Positions 53,681 to 63,184 of a stretch of DNA of 64,000 nucleotides are shown here, in pieces. A model generated the notes under the pieces. That model worked only from the letters and a program-made list of their open reading frames with translations. It made no database searches and was not told the DNA's origin. Every line of letters begins with the position of its first letter. Position 1 is the first letter of the stretch. The translations under genes and the position numbers were made by a program. The DNA comes from Bradyrhizobium sp. ORS 285 (GTDB taxonomy: Bacteria > Pseudomonadota > Alphaproteobacteria > Rhizobiales > Xanthobacteraceae): positions 4,051,001 through 4,115,000 of the forward strand of contig NZ_LT859959.1 of NCBI RefSeq assembly GCF_900176205.1, given 5' to 3'.

Positions 53681-55237
53681 ATGAAGGCCTATTTCATCGG
53701 CGGTGGCATCGGCTCACTTTCAGGCGCAGCATTCATGATCCGGGACGGCGGCGTGCCCGGACAGAGCATCACCATCTTCGAGAAGCGGCTCTACGGCGGC
53801 AGCCTGGACGGCGCCCGGTTGCCGGACGGCTCCTACTCGATGCGCGGCGGGCGGATGCTCACCACCACGCAGTACGAATGCACCTGGGATCTGTTGTCGA
53901 CCATCCCGAGCGCCTCGCAGCCCTCGGAGGACATCCTCAGCGAAACCGAGATGTTCAACAAGCTGCACGTCACGCATGCGCAGGCGCGGCTGGTCGATCG
54001 CAACCGGCACAAGGTCGACGTCTCCACCATGGGCTTCTCGATGCAGGACCGCATTGAGATGACCAGGCTCACCGAAACCTCCGAGGACAAGCTCGGCAAT
54101 TCGCTGATCTCGGACTGGCTGTCGCCGCCGTTCTTCACCACGAATTTCTGGCTGATGTGGCAGACGGCGTTCGCCTTCCAGCCGTGGCACAGCGCGGTCG
54201 AGTTCAGGCGCTACATGCGCCGCTTCATGAACGAATTCCCGACGATGAATACGCTCGGCGGGGTCAAGCGCACGGTCTACAATCAGAACGACTCGATCGT
54301 GAAGCCGCTGATGCGCTGGCTCGAGGACCACGGCGTCAACTTCGTCGGCGGCGCCGATGTCACGGACATCGCGCTCTCGACGGAGAACGGCCGGCATCGC
54401 GCCACGCGCCTCGACCTGGTGCAGGACGGCGTGAGCCGCAGCATCGATCTCGCCGCCGATGACCTCGTGTTCTACACGGCCGGCTCGATGACAGACGCGA
54501 CCAGCCTCGGCAGCCACCACAGCCCGCCGAAGCAGCTGACCAAGGACGACAGCCACGGTTGGGACCTATGGGAGAAGCTCGCTGCCGGCCGGCCCGAATT
54601 CGGCAATCCCGCGGTCTTCAACTCCAACATCCCGGAGTCGAGCTTCGAGTCGTTCACGGTGACCTGCCGGAACGCGCGCTTTTTCGATGCGATGCAGGCC
54701 TTCAGCGGCAACGTCGCCGGCACCGGCGCCCTCGTGTCCTTTAAGGATTCGAACTGGCTTCTGTCGATCGTGCTGTACGCCCAGCCGTATTTTCCGGACC
54801 AGCCTGAAGCCATCCAGATCTTCTGGGGCTATGGTCTCTATCCCGATCGCGTCGGCAATTTCGTGCCCAAGCCGATGTCCGAATGCAGCGGCGCGGAGAT
54901 CCTGAAGGAGCTGTGCGGGCACCTGCGCTTCCCGCTCACGGTGTTCGACGACGCCACCTGCGTGCCGTGCTGGATGCCCTACATCATGAGCGAGTTCATG
55001 CCGCGCAACCCGGGCGACCGGCCATTGCCGGTGCCGCCGACCTCGCAAAACCTCGCTCTCCTCGGCCAGTTCGTCGAGCTGCCGGAGGATGCCGTGTTCA
55101 CCATCGAATATTCGGTGCGCGGGGCCATGCACGCGGTCTATCAACTCATGAACATCGACCGCGCCATTCCGCCTGTGACGCCTTACGACAAATCGTTGAA
55201 GGTGCTATTGCAGGCAGCGGTGAAATCATTCGCTTGA
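53681..55237 (+). CDS. ohyA: Oleate hydratase, copy 1
   Basis: 518-residue FAD-dependent fatty acid double-bond hydratase of the 67-kDa myosin-cross-reactive antigen family, which adds water to the cis-9 bond of oleate to give 10-hydroxystearate. FAD-binding GGGIGSLSGAAFMIRDG and FEKRLYGGSLDG are at the N-terminus. RGGRMLTTTQYECTWDLLSTIPS, TNFWLMWQTAFAFQPWHSAVEFRRYMRRF and the C-terminal TIEYSVRGAMHAVYQLM are family signatures. The ATG at 53681 (MKAYFIGGG) is set by alignment with copy 2. It is shorter than Gram-positive homologues (about 590), as expected of the proteobacterial branch. Confidence 0.92.
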   Translation: MKAYFIGGGIGSLSGAAFMIRDGGVPGQSITIFEKRLYGGSLDGARLPDGSYSMRGGRMLTTTQYECTWDLLSTIPSASQPSEDILSETEMFNKLHVTHAQARLVDRNRHKVDVSTMGFSMQDRIEMTRLTETSEDKLGNSLISDWLSPPFFTTNFWLMWQTAFAFQPWHSAVEFRRYMRRFMNEFPTMNTLGGVKRTVYNQNDSIVKPLMRWLEDHGVNFVGGADVTDIALSTENGRHRATRLDLVQDGVSRSIDLAADDLVFYTAGSMTDATSLGSHHSPPKQLTKDDSHGWDLWEKLAAGRPEFGNPAVFNSNIPESSFESFTVTCRNARFFDAMQAFSGNVAGTGALVSFKDSNWLLSIVLYAQPYFPDQPEAIQIFWGYGLYPDRVGNFVPKPMSECSGAEILKELCGHLRFPLTVFDDATCVPCWMPYIMSEFMPRNPGDRPLPVPPTSQNLALLGQFVELPEDAVFTIEYSVRGAMHAVYQLMNIDRAIPPVTPYDKSLKVLLQAAVKSFA

Positions 55238-55269
55238 ACCACTGTCTCACAGTGAAGGCCCGATTGGAC

Positions 55270-56079
55270 ATGCGTGCCCTGCTGATTGTTCTCTGCCTGG
55301 TTCCCGGAATTGCATTCGCAAAACCTGTCAAGACCGAGCTGTTCGGTCACACCATCGAGATCAAGGAAGTCCCGCCCGACGATGACGACCAGCTGTTCGT
55401 CGACGGCAAGCTGCTCCTGACGAAGCACATCATCGATCTCGACAACAACGGCCGGATCGGTGCCACCGATTTCGTGATCGGCTCGAGCAGCGACGGCGGC
55501 AACGCGTGCGACGAATCGCCCTTCGTGCTCCGGTTCACGGCGAACCAGCCCGTTCGCCTGGACGGGCCGCTCAATAACTGCGCGATGGTGAAACAGACGA
55601 TCGAGCCCGATCGGATCGTGTTCGAGACGGCGCCCAGGTCGACACTCCGCGGGCACCGTTGGACATGGACGGCGAACGGATTCGGTCCGGTCGAGGACTT
55701 GAAATTCCAGACCGCCGCCAAGGGATGGGACGCGCTGAGCCGCGGTGCCATCTACAAGACGGAGGAGCTCCTGGGATACGCCGAGCTGGCCAAGGCTCTC
55801 AAGGCGGCAGTGTCGAGCGCCCGATATCCTGATCTCCAATGGACCCTGAGCGGGCTGGGGAAGGTCCGCTACGACGGCAAGATCTTCATCGGCGAAGCCT
55901 GCCAATTGCATAACTGTAGCACCACCGCGGCGCTGGTGGTGATGGATGCTGCGAAGAAGCGGGTCGCGGTGGCGATGCGCTACAATGACAAGCCGCTCCT
56001 GATCGTGCCGGCGGATGCGAAATGGCCCGCGGAGGCCCAGAAGGACTTGGAGAAATGGCGCCGCGACAATGTGCGCTAA
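55270..56079 (+). CDS. Exported hypothetical protein between the oleate hydratase genes
   Basis: 269 residues with a Sec signal peptide (MRALLIVLCLVPGIAFA). The mature protein has the cysteine pairs NACDESPF..NNCAMV and GEACQLHNCSTT and many short beta segments. HIIDLDNNGRIGATDFVIGS resembles a Ca2+-binding loop. No domain is recognised. It starts 33 bp after the first oleate hydratase stop and is followed 122 bp later by the second, so it was either inserted between or duplicated with them. A periplasmic role linked to fatty acid handling is only suggested by position. Confidence 0.78.
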   Translation: MRALLIVLCLVPGIAFAKPVKTELFGHTIEIKEVPPDDDDQLFVDGKLLLTKHIIDLDNNGRIGATDFVIGSSSDGGNACDESPFVLRFTANQPVRLDGPLNNCAMVKQTIEPDRIVFETAPRSTLRGHRWTWTANGFGPVEDLKFQTAAKGWDALSRGAIYKTEELLGYAELAKALKAAVSSARYPDLQWTLSGLGKVRYDGKIFIGEACQLHNCSTTAALVVMDAAKKRVAVAMRYNDKPLLIVPADAKWPAEAQKDLEKWRRDNVR

Positions 56080-56200
56080 CGTCGCAGCGCCGCGCGCGAG
56101 ATCGTGATCACGGCGCCTGCGCGAGTTGACCTGGATCAGTTCCGCCCCTTCCTCCAGTCGCTAAGCCCCGGATCGTCAATGACGATCCGGGTGAACCATC

Positions 56201-57760
56201 ATGAAAGCGTACTTCATCGGCAGTGGCATCGGCGCCCTTGCCGGAGCGGCATTCCTGATCCGCGACGGCGGTGTCGCGGGAAGCAACATCAGCATTTTCG
56301 AGAAGAACCTCCCATTCGGCGGCAGCCTCGACGGCACGCAATTGCCGGACGGCTCATTCTCGCTGCGCGGCGGCCGCATGCTGACCACCGATCATTACGA
56401 ATGCACGTGGGACCTGCTCTCGACGATCCCCGGCGCCAGCGATCCGAACCGCACGGTGCGCGACGAGACCATTGCCTTCAACAAGGACCATGTCGCGCAC
56501 TCTCAGGCACGCCTCGTCGACCGCAACCGGCACAAGGTCGACGTCTCGACGATGGGCTTCTCGATGCAGGACCGGCTCGAGCTCGTCAGGCTGACGGAAG
56601 CCTCCGAGGAGAAGCTCGGCAATTCCCGCATCACCGACTGGCTGTCGCCGCCGTTCTTCACGACGAACTTCTGGTTCATGTGGCAGACGACCTTCGCCTT
56701 CCAGCCCTGGCACAGCGCGGTCGAGTTCAAGCGTTACCTGCATCGCTTCATGAACGAATTTCCGCGCATCGAGACGCTCGCCGGCGTCAAGCGTACCGTG
56801 TTCAATCAGTACGATGCGATCGTGGTGCCGCTGGTGAAATGGCTGGAAGGCCGTGGCGTGACGTTCGAGGGCGATGTCGACGTCACCGACATCGCGCTCG
56901 CGACCGAAGCGGGCAAGCATGTCGTCAAGCAGCTCACGCTCGATCGCAACGGCAAGACCGAGATACTCGCCGTGTCCGCGGACGATCTCGTGTTCTTCCA
57001 GAACGGCTCGATGACCGATGCCACCAGCCTCGGCTCGCAAGATGCGGCGCCGCCGCGCCTCACCAAGCGCGAGAGCAAGGGTTGGACATTGTGGGAGAAG
57101 ATCGCGCAAGGCCGGCCCGAGTTCGGCAATCCCGCCGCGTTCAACTCCTCGATTCCGGAATCCTGCTGGGAGTCGTTCACCGTCACCTGCCGCAACGCGC
57201 GCTTCTTCGATGCAATGGAGGCGTTCAGCGGCAACAAGGCGGGCACCGGCGGCCTCGTCACCTTCACCGACTCCAACTGGCTGATGTCGATCGTGCTGTA
57301 TCACCAGCCGCATTTCGTCGGTCAGCCGAAGGACGTGCAGGTGTTCTGGGGCTACGCGCTGCATCCCGACCGGATCGGCAATTTCGTGCCGAAGGCGATG
57401 GCCGATTGCAGCGGCGCCGAGATCTTGAAGGAGCTTTGCGGCCACCTCAACTTCGAGCTCGCGGTGTTCGACAATGCGAGCTGCGTGCCCTGCCGCCTGC
57501 CCTACATCACCAGCATGTTCATGCCGCGCCACAAGAGCGACCGGCCGCTGCCAGTGCCGGCGAATTCAAAGAATCTCGCCTTCGTCAGCCAGTTCGTCGA
57601 AATCCCCGACGATGTCGTGTTCACGGTGGAATATTCGGTGCGCGCGGCGCAGATGGCGGTCTATCAGCTGCTCGGCATCACCCGGGCCATCCCGCCGATC
57701 ACGCGCCACGACAAGTCTTTCCGCGTGCTGATCGAAACCGTGGAAAAGGCGTTCGCCTAG
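56201..57760 (+). CDS. ohyA: Oleate hydratase, copy 2
   Basis: 519-residue paralogue of the protein at 53681, collinear from start to end with most residues identical. FAD site: GSGIGALAGAAFLIRDG and FEKNLPFGGSLDG. Shared blocks: RGGRMLTTDHYECTWDLLSTIPG, TNFWFMWQTTFAFQPWHSAVEFKRYLHRF, and TVEYSVRAAQMAVYQLLGI. Differences cluster in the middle (about residues 205-260), where it carries a different sequence after NQYDAIVVPLVKWLEGRG. The two enzymes may prefer different chain lengths or double-bond positions. Confidence 0.92.
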   Translation: MKAYFIGSGIGALAGAAFLIRDGGVAGSNISIFEKNLPFGGSLDGTQLPDGSFSLRGGRMLTTDHYECTWDLLSTIPGASDPNRTVRDETIAFNKDHVAHSQARLVDRNRHKVDVSTMGFSMQDRLELVRLTEASEEKLGNSRITDWLSPPFFTTNFWFMWQTTFAFQPWHSAVEFKRYLHRFMNEFPRIETLAGVKRTVFNQYDAIVVPLVKWLEGRGVTFEGDVDVTDIALATEAGKHVVKQLTLDRNGKTEILAVSADDLVFFQNGSMTDATSLGSQDAAPPRLTKRESKGWTLWEKIAQGRPEFGNPAAFNSSIPESCWESFTVTCRNARFFDAMEAFSGNKAGTGGLVTFTDSNWLMSIVLYHQPHFVGQPKDVQVFWGYALHPDRIGNFVPKAMADCSGAEILKELCGHLNFELAVFDNASCVPCRLPYITSMFMPRHKSDRPLPVPANSKNLAFVSQFVEIPDDVVFTVEYSVRAAQMAVYQLLGITRAIPPITRHDKSFRVLIETVEKAFA

Positions 57761-57776
57761 TCGGCACACCCGAAGC

Positions 57777-57810
57777 AAGCGCGCCCGGATCATCTGACCC
57801 GGGCGCGCTT
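57777..57810 (+). terminator. Hairpin after the second oleate hydratase
   Basis: AAGCGCGCCCGG (57777-57788) / CCGGGCGCGCTT (57799-57810), a perfect 12-bp stem with a 10-nt loop, 16 bp after the stop codon. There is no T tract, so it may act as a weak terminator or an RNA-stabilising 3' end. Confidence 0.6.
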
Positions 57811-57854
57811 GACCTGATAGGCGCAGCTGCGCCTATGCACATTAGCGTGCGTTG

Positions 57855-57962
57855 CTAGTAACCCAGCAACGCCAGACCGATCCAGCTCACGGCAAACAGC
57901 GAAGCCACCGAACTCGCGGCCGCAATCACCGATAACGACACCTTCAAAGCTTTGAGGACCAT
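57855..57962 (-). CDS. 35-residue single-helix membrane microprotein
   Basis: MVLKALKVSLSVIAAASSVASLFAVSWIGLALLGY: a short basic start and one hydrophobic helix ending in Gly-Tyr. GGAGG is 3 bp before the ATG on the minus strand. No relatives come to mind. It lies alone between the oleate hydratase terminator and the AraC-GyrI gene. The adjacent 57963-58227 shows no other gene. Confidence 0.5.
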   Translation of the reverse strand: MVLKALKVSLSVIAAASSVASLFAVSWIGLALLGY

Positions 57963-58227
57963 ACGCGCCTCCGCAAAAAGCTGCTCCCGAGGATGAACCC
58001 CGGCGCCCGATTAAAATTTCCTGAAAAGCGGCTCTCGACCGAGCCGACCATCAGGTTGGTGCGCGCATGCGCGCAAAGGTTCAATGCCAGGGTGTGACCG
58101 CCCGGCGCTTACGGCAACAACGCCGGCAGGTGCCGGGGCGTTCCGTCAGCGGAACTGGAACCCTTCGAAGCGCGTGGCGGAAACACGGCTGCCTTGAGGA
58201 TTCTTCGTGCGCGCCCGAGCGGAGCCC

Positions 58228-59109
58228 TCACTTGAGCGGCAGGAACAGGTCCGCGATCGTCTCGTGCTCCGGAACTTCGGGGAATAGGCTCAAGCGCTGG
58301 CAGTAGATCGGGAAGTCACGCGCCTCCTCGCCGCTGGCCGGAAGCCAGTCTCGATACAGGTACAGTGCAGGCGGCTCCAGATTGTGGCTGTTGCCGACCA
58401 CGCGGATCACGGCGCAGCGTCCTCCAGGGATCTCGCCGGCCTTGATGTCAAAGCCGAGCGCCGCGATTGGCCGATCGGTGCCGACGCAGAGGTCCACGCT
58501 GTAGTCGACAGGCGATGCGGGACGCCGCTCGGAGCGCCACACCGTGAAGGTCGGGTTCGTCTTGGGATGAAGGCCCGCCGCCTTGCGCCAGGCGATGAAG
58601 CGCTGGATCGTGGCGCCGAGTAACGCTGGATCGCCACGATGCTCCATGATCGCCACCGGTGTCGGCGGCACATCGCGAATCGTCACGTCGTCAGGAATGA
58701 AGGTCGTCCGCATCAGCTTGCTCCTCGCGTCGTCGAGAGGCCCGAAGGCCGCAAGCCACGGCTCCCAATCGGGAGACTTCCGGAACGATGACGGCGATTG
58801 CCCGAACCTCTGTCGAAAGGCGCGGGCAAAAGCGTCCGGCGCATCATAGCCGGCGTCCATTGCGACATCGGTGACCGTGTGGGCATCGCTATAGGCCAGC
58901 TGGTAGGACGCGCGCTTCATGCGGGCGAGCTGGATGTAGCGATGCACCGAGAGACCGAAGGTCGCCGTGAACTGCCGGTGGAAATGATACTTCGAATAGG
59001 CCGCGATGCTGCTCAGGGCGTCCAGATCGAGATCATCGTCCAGATGCCGGTCGATATGATCCAGCACCCGTTGCATCCGGGCGTGGTAGTTTCTCAGCGC
59101 CGCTGTCAT
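58228..59109 (-). CDS. AraC-type regulator with GyrI-like effector domain
   Basis: 293 residues. The N-terminal AraC DNA-binding domain (MQRVLDHIDRHLDDDLDLDALSSIAAYSKYHFHRQFTATFG, then DVAMDAGYDAPDAFARAFRQRFGQSPSSFR) is followed by a GyrI-like/SOUL small-molecule-binding domain (PPTPVAIMEHRGDPALLGATIQRFIAWRK, ending FPIYCQRLSLFPEVPEHETIADLFLPL). This is the Rob/SbmC-like layout used for multidrug- or stress-responsive activation. The ATG at 59109 is the only sensible start. Confidence 0.9.
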   Translation of the reverse strand: MTAALRNYHARMQRVLDHIDRHLDDDLDLDALSSIAAYSKYHFHRQFTATFGLSVHRYIQLARMKRASYQLAYSDAHTVTDVAMDAGYDAPDAFARAFRQRFGQSPSSFRKSPDWEPWLAAFGPLDDARSKLMRTTFIPDDVTIRDVPPTPVAIMEHRGDPALLGATIQRFIAWRKAAGLHPKTNPTFTVWRSERRPASPVDYSVDLCVGTDRPIAALGFDIKAGEIPGGRCAVIRVVGNSHNLEPPALYLYRDWLPASGEEARDFPIYCQRLSLFPEVPEHETIADLFLPLK

Positions 59110-59225
59110 CGTTCCCTGCTCCGTGGCAGCCGCAACTAAGCGCGCCGGCAGCGGATGCGCTCGACCGATCTTGCGCTTTGTCGCGCGGCTGGTCCTGGCG
59201 CGGACTGCTCCGACCGTAGCGCGCG

Positions 59226-60101
59226 TTACGGATCGACGGCGGTCACGATCCAGAACGAGGCGGGCACCATCACGCCCTGCCCCTTGGCATGGCGCGCGAG
59301 CGCCTTCCTCACCGCCGCTGTCGCGGCTTGCAGTGGCTCGGCCGGCTGACCGGCGACGGCGCGGCTGGCAGGACCGATCGCGAGCGCCGTCTGCACCGCG
59401 GCATCGAGGCCCCCGCCGGCGCCGAGATCGAGCGTGACATCGCAACGCTCCAGCCGGACTCGGCGCAAGCCAGCATCGGTCATCACCTTCTCGACCCAGT
59501 CGGGCGGGCCGAAGGCGAAATCATCCGGCGCATGCGGCCGCAAGCCCGGCAGCTTGGGCACGTGGTCATAGGCCGCCTGTAGCGGCTCCAGCGCCCAGGG
59601 GTTGTCACGCAGCTCGCCCCAGCAGGCGAAGGCGACGCGGCCTTCCGAGCGCAGGGCATTGCGGATGTTGAGCACGGCGCGCACGGGATCGGCGAAGTAC
59701 ATCACCCCTAAGCGCGAGATCACGAGATCGGCGCTCGCCGCCTTGAAGTGATGCACCATGGCATCGCCCTGCACGAAGCTGACCGGCGCCTCGGCCGGCG
59801 CGAGCTCATGCGCTGATGTGAGCATCGAAGCGGAGACGTCGAGGCCGAGCACGCTGCCGCCGGAGCCGACCTTCTCCGCCGCGGCGATCAGGGTCGCGCC
59901 GCAGCCACAGCCGATGTCGAGCACTCGCTCGCTCGGCTGGATCGCAGCCCGCTCCAGCAGTGCCTCCTGCACCGGCGCCAGCATCGCGTCGATCTCCGCG
60001 CGCCGCGCCACCCAGCGCGCCCCGCCCGTCCCGTTCCAGAAGGCGATCTGCTCGGCGTTCTCAAAATGGCCAAAGGAGGTGTCGACGACGGCGGCGTCCA
60101 T
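59226..60101 (-). CDS. SAM-dependent methyltransferase (class I)
   Basis: 291-residue Rossmann-fold methyltransferase. Motif I VLDIGCGCGATLIAAAEKVG, an acidic residue at the end of strand 2 (VLGLDVSASML), then VQGDAMVHHF and ADLVISRLGVMYFADP. The usual fold then continues to a C-terminal substrate region. The small-molecule substrate is not predictable. The ATG at 60101 is chosen; an in-frame ATG at 60131 would add ten residues. It is upstream of the AraC-GyrI gene on the same strand with a 116-bp gap. Confidence 0.88.
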   Translation of the reverse strand: MDAAVVDTSFGHFENAEQIAFWNGTGGARWVARRAEIDAMLAPVQEALLERAAIQPSERVLDIGCGCGATLIAAAEKVGSGGSVLGLDVSASMLTSAHELAPAEAPVSFVQGDAMVHHFKAASADLVISRLGVMYFADPVRAVLNIRNALRSEGRVAFACWGELRDNPWALEPLQAAYDHVPKLPGLRPHAPDDFAFGPPDWVEKVMTDAGLRRVRLERCDVTLDLGAGGGLDAAVQTALAIGPASRAVAGQPAEPLQAATAAVRKALARHAKGQGVMVPASFWIVTAVDP

Positions 60102-60220
60102 GTGGGAACTCGGAGCATTATTCAAAAACAAAAGCGAACTCCGGCGCCGAACGGGCGCCGGGAGCCCCAGGCGGGGAGTTTAGGCGGCAGCCGGCGCGTT
60201 GAAAAGCCGGCGCGACGCGC

Positions 60221-60433
60221 TCACGAGGCAACGTCGCGCTCACGCGCGTCCTCACCATCATGGTTCTGCCGATGAGCCAGGACCTCCGACCGCAGCATGG
60301 CGCTTTCGAGCATGGTCAGGCGCAGCCGGTCACGCAGCGGCCCGAACTCCTCATGCAGGAGCCGGCGCTCCTGCCGGATCGTGGCGCTCTCTTCGATCGC
60401 GAGCTGGGCGCGGGCGAACAGAGGGTCCATCAT
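60221..60433 (-). CDS. Small helical hypothetical protein
   Basis: 70 residues, almost wholly helical and charged (ARAQLAIEESATIRQERRLLHEEFGPLRDRLRLTMLESAMLRSEVLAHRQ), suggesting a short coiled coil. No family is recognised. It follows another small gene (60443-60649) with a 9-bp gap, so the two are probably one transcript. Confidence 0.55.
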   Translation of the reverse strand: MMDPLFARAQLAIEESATIRQERRLLHEEFGPLRDRLRLTMLESAMLRSEVLAHRQNHDGEDARERDVAS

Positions 60434-60442
60434 CCACCATGC

Positions 60443-60649
60443 TCACGCCGGAGGGGTGTCGCCGCCGCCGTTTTCCCCCCCAGCGTCGCTCGGCGTTGCC
60501 TCGCTCGGGAATGGCTCGTAGCTCTTTCGTCCCAGAAACGTGTCCGGCCGATTCTGTTTCAGAAGCTCGAGGGACTCCGCCAAAGCCTTCCGGACACCCT
60601 CGATGGTCTCGGAATCGATCTTCAATGGAAAATAGACGTACTTCCGCAT
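60443..60649 (-). CDS. Small hypothetical protein
   Basis: 68 residues. The N-terminal half (MRKYVYFPLKIDSETIEGVRKALAESLELLKQ) has strand-helix character, while the C-terminal half (PSDAGGENGGGDTPPA) looks disordered. No domain is recognised. It is upstream partner of the small helical gene at 60221-60433. Confidence 0.55.
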   Translation of the reverse strand: MRKYVYFPLKIDSETIEGVRKALAESLELLKQNRPDTFLGRKSYEPFPSEATPSDAGGENGGGDTPPA

Positions 60650-60858
60650 CGCGGCGCGCTCCCCTGATCATGCAGGCGGGAGCGCGATCGGTCTCTCAGC
60701 CCCCAGCGCCTACGGGCAGAGCCTCAGCCGGGAATGGTGGACAATAGCGCGGAACGGGGGTGGTTCCAAACTGAAACCTACTGCGGTCGCGAAATGGCGC
60801 TGGCGGATGATGCGTGCCTCAAGAGGAGGCCTGGTCAACAGATGAAAAGCGGGAAAAA

Positions 60859-60936
60859 TGGTCGGAGCGGCGGGATTCGAACCCACGACCCCTAGTCCCC
60901 CAGACTAGTGCGCTAACCGGGCTGCGCCACGCTCCG
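60859..60936 (-). tRNA. tRNA-Pro (anticodon GGG)
   Basis: Read on the minus strand: acceptor CGGAGCG, D-arm GCGCAGCCCGGTTAGCGC, anticodon stem CTAGT / ACTAG around loop CTGGGGG with anticodon GGG, T-arm GTGGGTTCGAATCCC, and an encoded 3' CCA. It lies downstream of merR in the same direction, a common rhizobial arrangement. Confidence 0.96.
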
Positions 60937-61040
60937 ATGGCCGATCCTGTAGCCGCGATTGGGATGGGATGCAAGGTCGGGCGGGCGGGTTTCGTGGGGC
61001 GACGGATGGAGCGGAGGCTTAGAAGCTCCCGCCCGGCGCG

Positions 61041-61634
61041 TCAGACCTCTTTCATCGCCCTGTCGAGCAGGGCGCGGCAGTCGAGCAGCTCCTTGAGCAC
61101 GCCTTCGAGCTTTTCGCGCTCCTCCGGCTTCATGCCGGCGCGGGTGGGTGGGCCGACGCGGAAGGTGTCGAGGATGTCATCCTCGGTGTCGACGAAGCGG
61201 AAATCGATGCCTTCCTCCTCGGAGGCCTCCTCCTCTTCATCCTCCGATTCGACCTCGGCCTCGCCGATCGGCCCCTCTTCCATCATGGCCTGGCCGAGGG
61301 TTTCCTCGAGCGCGCCGAAGGAGACCGCGGCGGAGCTGTCGGCCAGCCCCTGCACCGACTTGACGCCGTGCTCCTTCAGGATCCGCTGCACGCCCTTGAT
61401 CGTGTAGCCTTCGCTGTAGAGCAGACGGCGGATGCCCTTGAGCAGATCGACGTCGTCGGGCCGGTAATAGCGCCGGCCCCCGCTTCGCTTCATCGGCTTG
61501 ATCTGGGCGAACCGCGTCTCCCAAAACCGCAGCACGTGCTGCGGAATGTCGAGCTCCTGCGCGACCTCGCTGATCGTCCGAAACGCATCCGGCGCCTTGT
61601 CCAAATGCCCGTTCCCCTTCGATCGTGCTGACAA
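61041..61634 (-). CDS. MerR-family transcriptional regulator
   Basis: 197 residues. The N-terminal winged helix ([69 protein letters not shown]) matches the MerR fold but lacks the usual metal-binding cysteines. The C-terminal part has a strongly acidic run ([17 protein letters not shown], about residues 125-145). It is found next to ihfA in many alphaproteobacteria. Its regulon is unknown. Confidence 0.92.
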   Translation of the reverse strand: MSARSKGNGHLDKAPDAFRTISEVAQELDIPQHVLRFWETRFAQIKPMKRSGGRRYYRPDDVDLLKGIRRLLYSEGYTIKGVQRILKEHGVKSVQGLADSSAAVSFGALEETLGQAMMEEGPIGEAEVESEDEEEEASEEEGIDFRFVDTEDDILDTFRVGPPTRAGMKPEEREKLEGVLKELLDCRALLDRAMKEV

Positions 61635-61714
61635 GATGTGACGCTAGGCTACGCTGACAAATGACGCTTTTGGCCTGCCCGTCGGACCGGGCCCGCTCTG
61701 GGCCGGGCCCGAGG

Positions 61715-62074
61715 CTACTCGGTCTCGGCGCTGAACTCGGAGGCAGCCGCCTCGCCGTTCATCTTGCCGTTGGACTGCTGGCCGTTGATGCGCTGCTTGA
61801 GGATCGCGGACGGCTTGAACACCATCACCCGCCGCGGCGAGATCGGCACTTCGGTGCCGGTCTTCGGGTTACGTCCGATGCGCTGACCCTTCTTGCGCAC
61901 CATGAACGACCCGAACGACGACAGCTTGACCGTCTCCCCACGCTCAAGGCAGTCGGTGATCTCCTTCAAGACCAGCTCGACGAAGGCGGACGACTCCGTC
62001 CGCGACAGGCCCACCTTCTGGTAGACTGCCTCGCACAGATCAACCCGTGTAACTGTTTTTCCGGTTCCCGCCAT
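61715..62074 (-). CDS. ihfA: Integration host factor, alpha subunit
   Basis: 119-residue HU/IHF-family DNA-bending protein, partner of Ihf[34 protein letters not shown] and the intercalating-arm region [38 protein letters not shown] are intact. The C-terminus has a Gln/Asn/Ser/Glu tail of about 20 residues, longer than in enteric IhfA. The ATG at 62074 ([10 protein letters not shown]) is the family start; the frame allows six more residues. Confidence 0.95.
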   Translation of the reverse strand: MAGTGKTVTRVDLCEAVYQKVGLSRTESSAFVELVLKEITDCLERGETVKLSSFGSFMVRKKGQRIGRNPKTGTEVPISPRRVMVFKPSAILKQRINGQQSNGKMNGEAAASEFSAETE

Positions 62075-62209
62075 CGCCTGCCCCAAACTCACGGCGAATA
62101 ATTCGGTCCGGAAATTAAGAGGTTAAGCGGCGATGGTCAACAGCAGCGTGAACGGAACTGCAGGGCTAAGCGTCAATCGCCCCAGCTAAATCTCGTGGGG
62201 CGGAATGGC

Positions 62210-63184
62210 TCACCAGCGCACCAGGGCCGAGCCCCAGGTAAATCCGCCGCCCATCGCCTCCAACAGAACGAGGTCGCCCTTCTTGATCCGGCCGTCCTTG
62301 ACCGCGACATCGAGCGCCAGCGGGATCGACGCGGCCGAGGTATTGCCGTGCCGATCGACCGTCAGCACCACCTTTTCCGGCGCGATGTGCAGCTTGTGGG
62401 CGGAGGCGTCGATGATTCGCTTGTTGGCCTGATGCGGCACGAACCAGTCGATGGTCTCGGCCGACTGGCCGGTGGCTTCGAAGGCATCGACGATCACGTC
62501 GGTGATCATGCCGACTGCGTGCTTGAACACCTCGCGGCCCTCCATGCGGAGATGGCCGACGGTCTGGGTCGAGGACGGGCCGCCATCGACATAGAGCTTG
62601 GACTTGTGCCGGCCGTCGGAGCGCAGATGCGTGGTCAGCACGCCGCGATCGGCGGAGGTCCCGTCCTGCTTCTGAGCATCCAGCACCAGCGCGCCGGCGC
62701 CGTCGCCGAACAGCACGCAGGTGGTGCGGTCATTCCAGTCGAGGATGCGCGAGAAGGTCTCGGCGCCGATCACCAGCGCGCGCTTGAACGCGCCGCTGCG
62801 CAGGAAATTGTCGGCGGTCGCGAGCGCAAAGACGAAGCCCGAGCACACCGCCTGCAGATCGAAAGCGGCGCCGTGGTGGATGCCGAGCCCGTTCTGCACG
62901 GCGACTGCGGTCGCCGGAAAGGTATTGTCCGGCGTCGAGGTGCCCAGCACGATCAGGTCGATCGACTGCGGATCGACATCGGCATGGGCGAGCGCCGCGC
63001 GGGCGGCATTGATCGCGAGGTGAGAGGTGAACTCGCCGTCGGCTGCGACATGGCGCTCACGGATACCGGTGCGCTGGACGATCCATTCGTCCGAGGTCTC
63101 GATGCGGCTTGCCAGCTCGGCATTGGTCACGACCCGCTGCGGGAGATAGGAGCCACAGCCGAGCACGACCGAACGAATTGTCAC
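62210..63184 (-). CDS. fabH: 3-oxoacyl-ACP synthase III (KAS III)
   Basis: 324-residue enzyme starting fatty acid synthesis by condensing acetyl-CoA with malonyl-ACP. The nucleophile is Cys114 in [13 protein letters not shown]. The catalytic His and Asn are in [11 protein letters not shown] and RHGNTSAAS. It starts with a GTG that overlaps the plsX stop codon by 4 bp, so the two are coupled. ihfA follows 136 bp downstream. Confidence 0.96.
   Translation of the reverse strand: MTIRSVVLGCGSYLPQRVVTNAELASRIETSDEWIVQRTGIRERHVAADGEFTSHLAINAARAALAHADVDPQSIDLIVLGTSTPDNTFPATAVAVQNGLGIHHGAAFDLQAVCSGFVFALATADNFLRSGAFKRALVIGAETFSRILDWNDRTTCVLFGDGAGALVLDAQKQDGTSADRGVLTTHLRSDGRHKSKLYVDGGPSSTQTVGHLRMEGREVFKHAVGMITDVIVDAFEATGQSAETIDWFVPHQANKRIIDASAHKLHIAPEKVVLTVDRHGNTSAASIPLALDVAVKDGRIKKGDLVLLEAMGGGFTWGSALVRW

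Noticed and set aside
60859..60936. tRNA-Pro as an integration site for a genomic island
   Set aside because: No integrase gene, no direct repeat of the tRNA 3' end and no change in gene character are visible around it.
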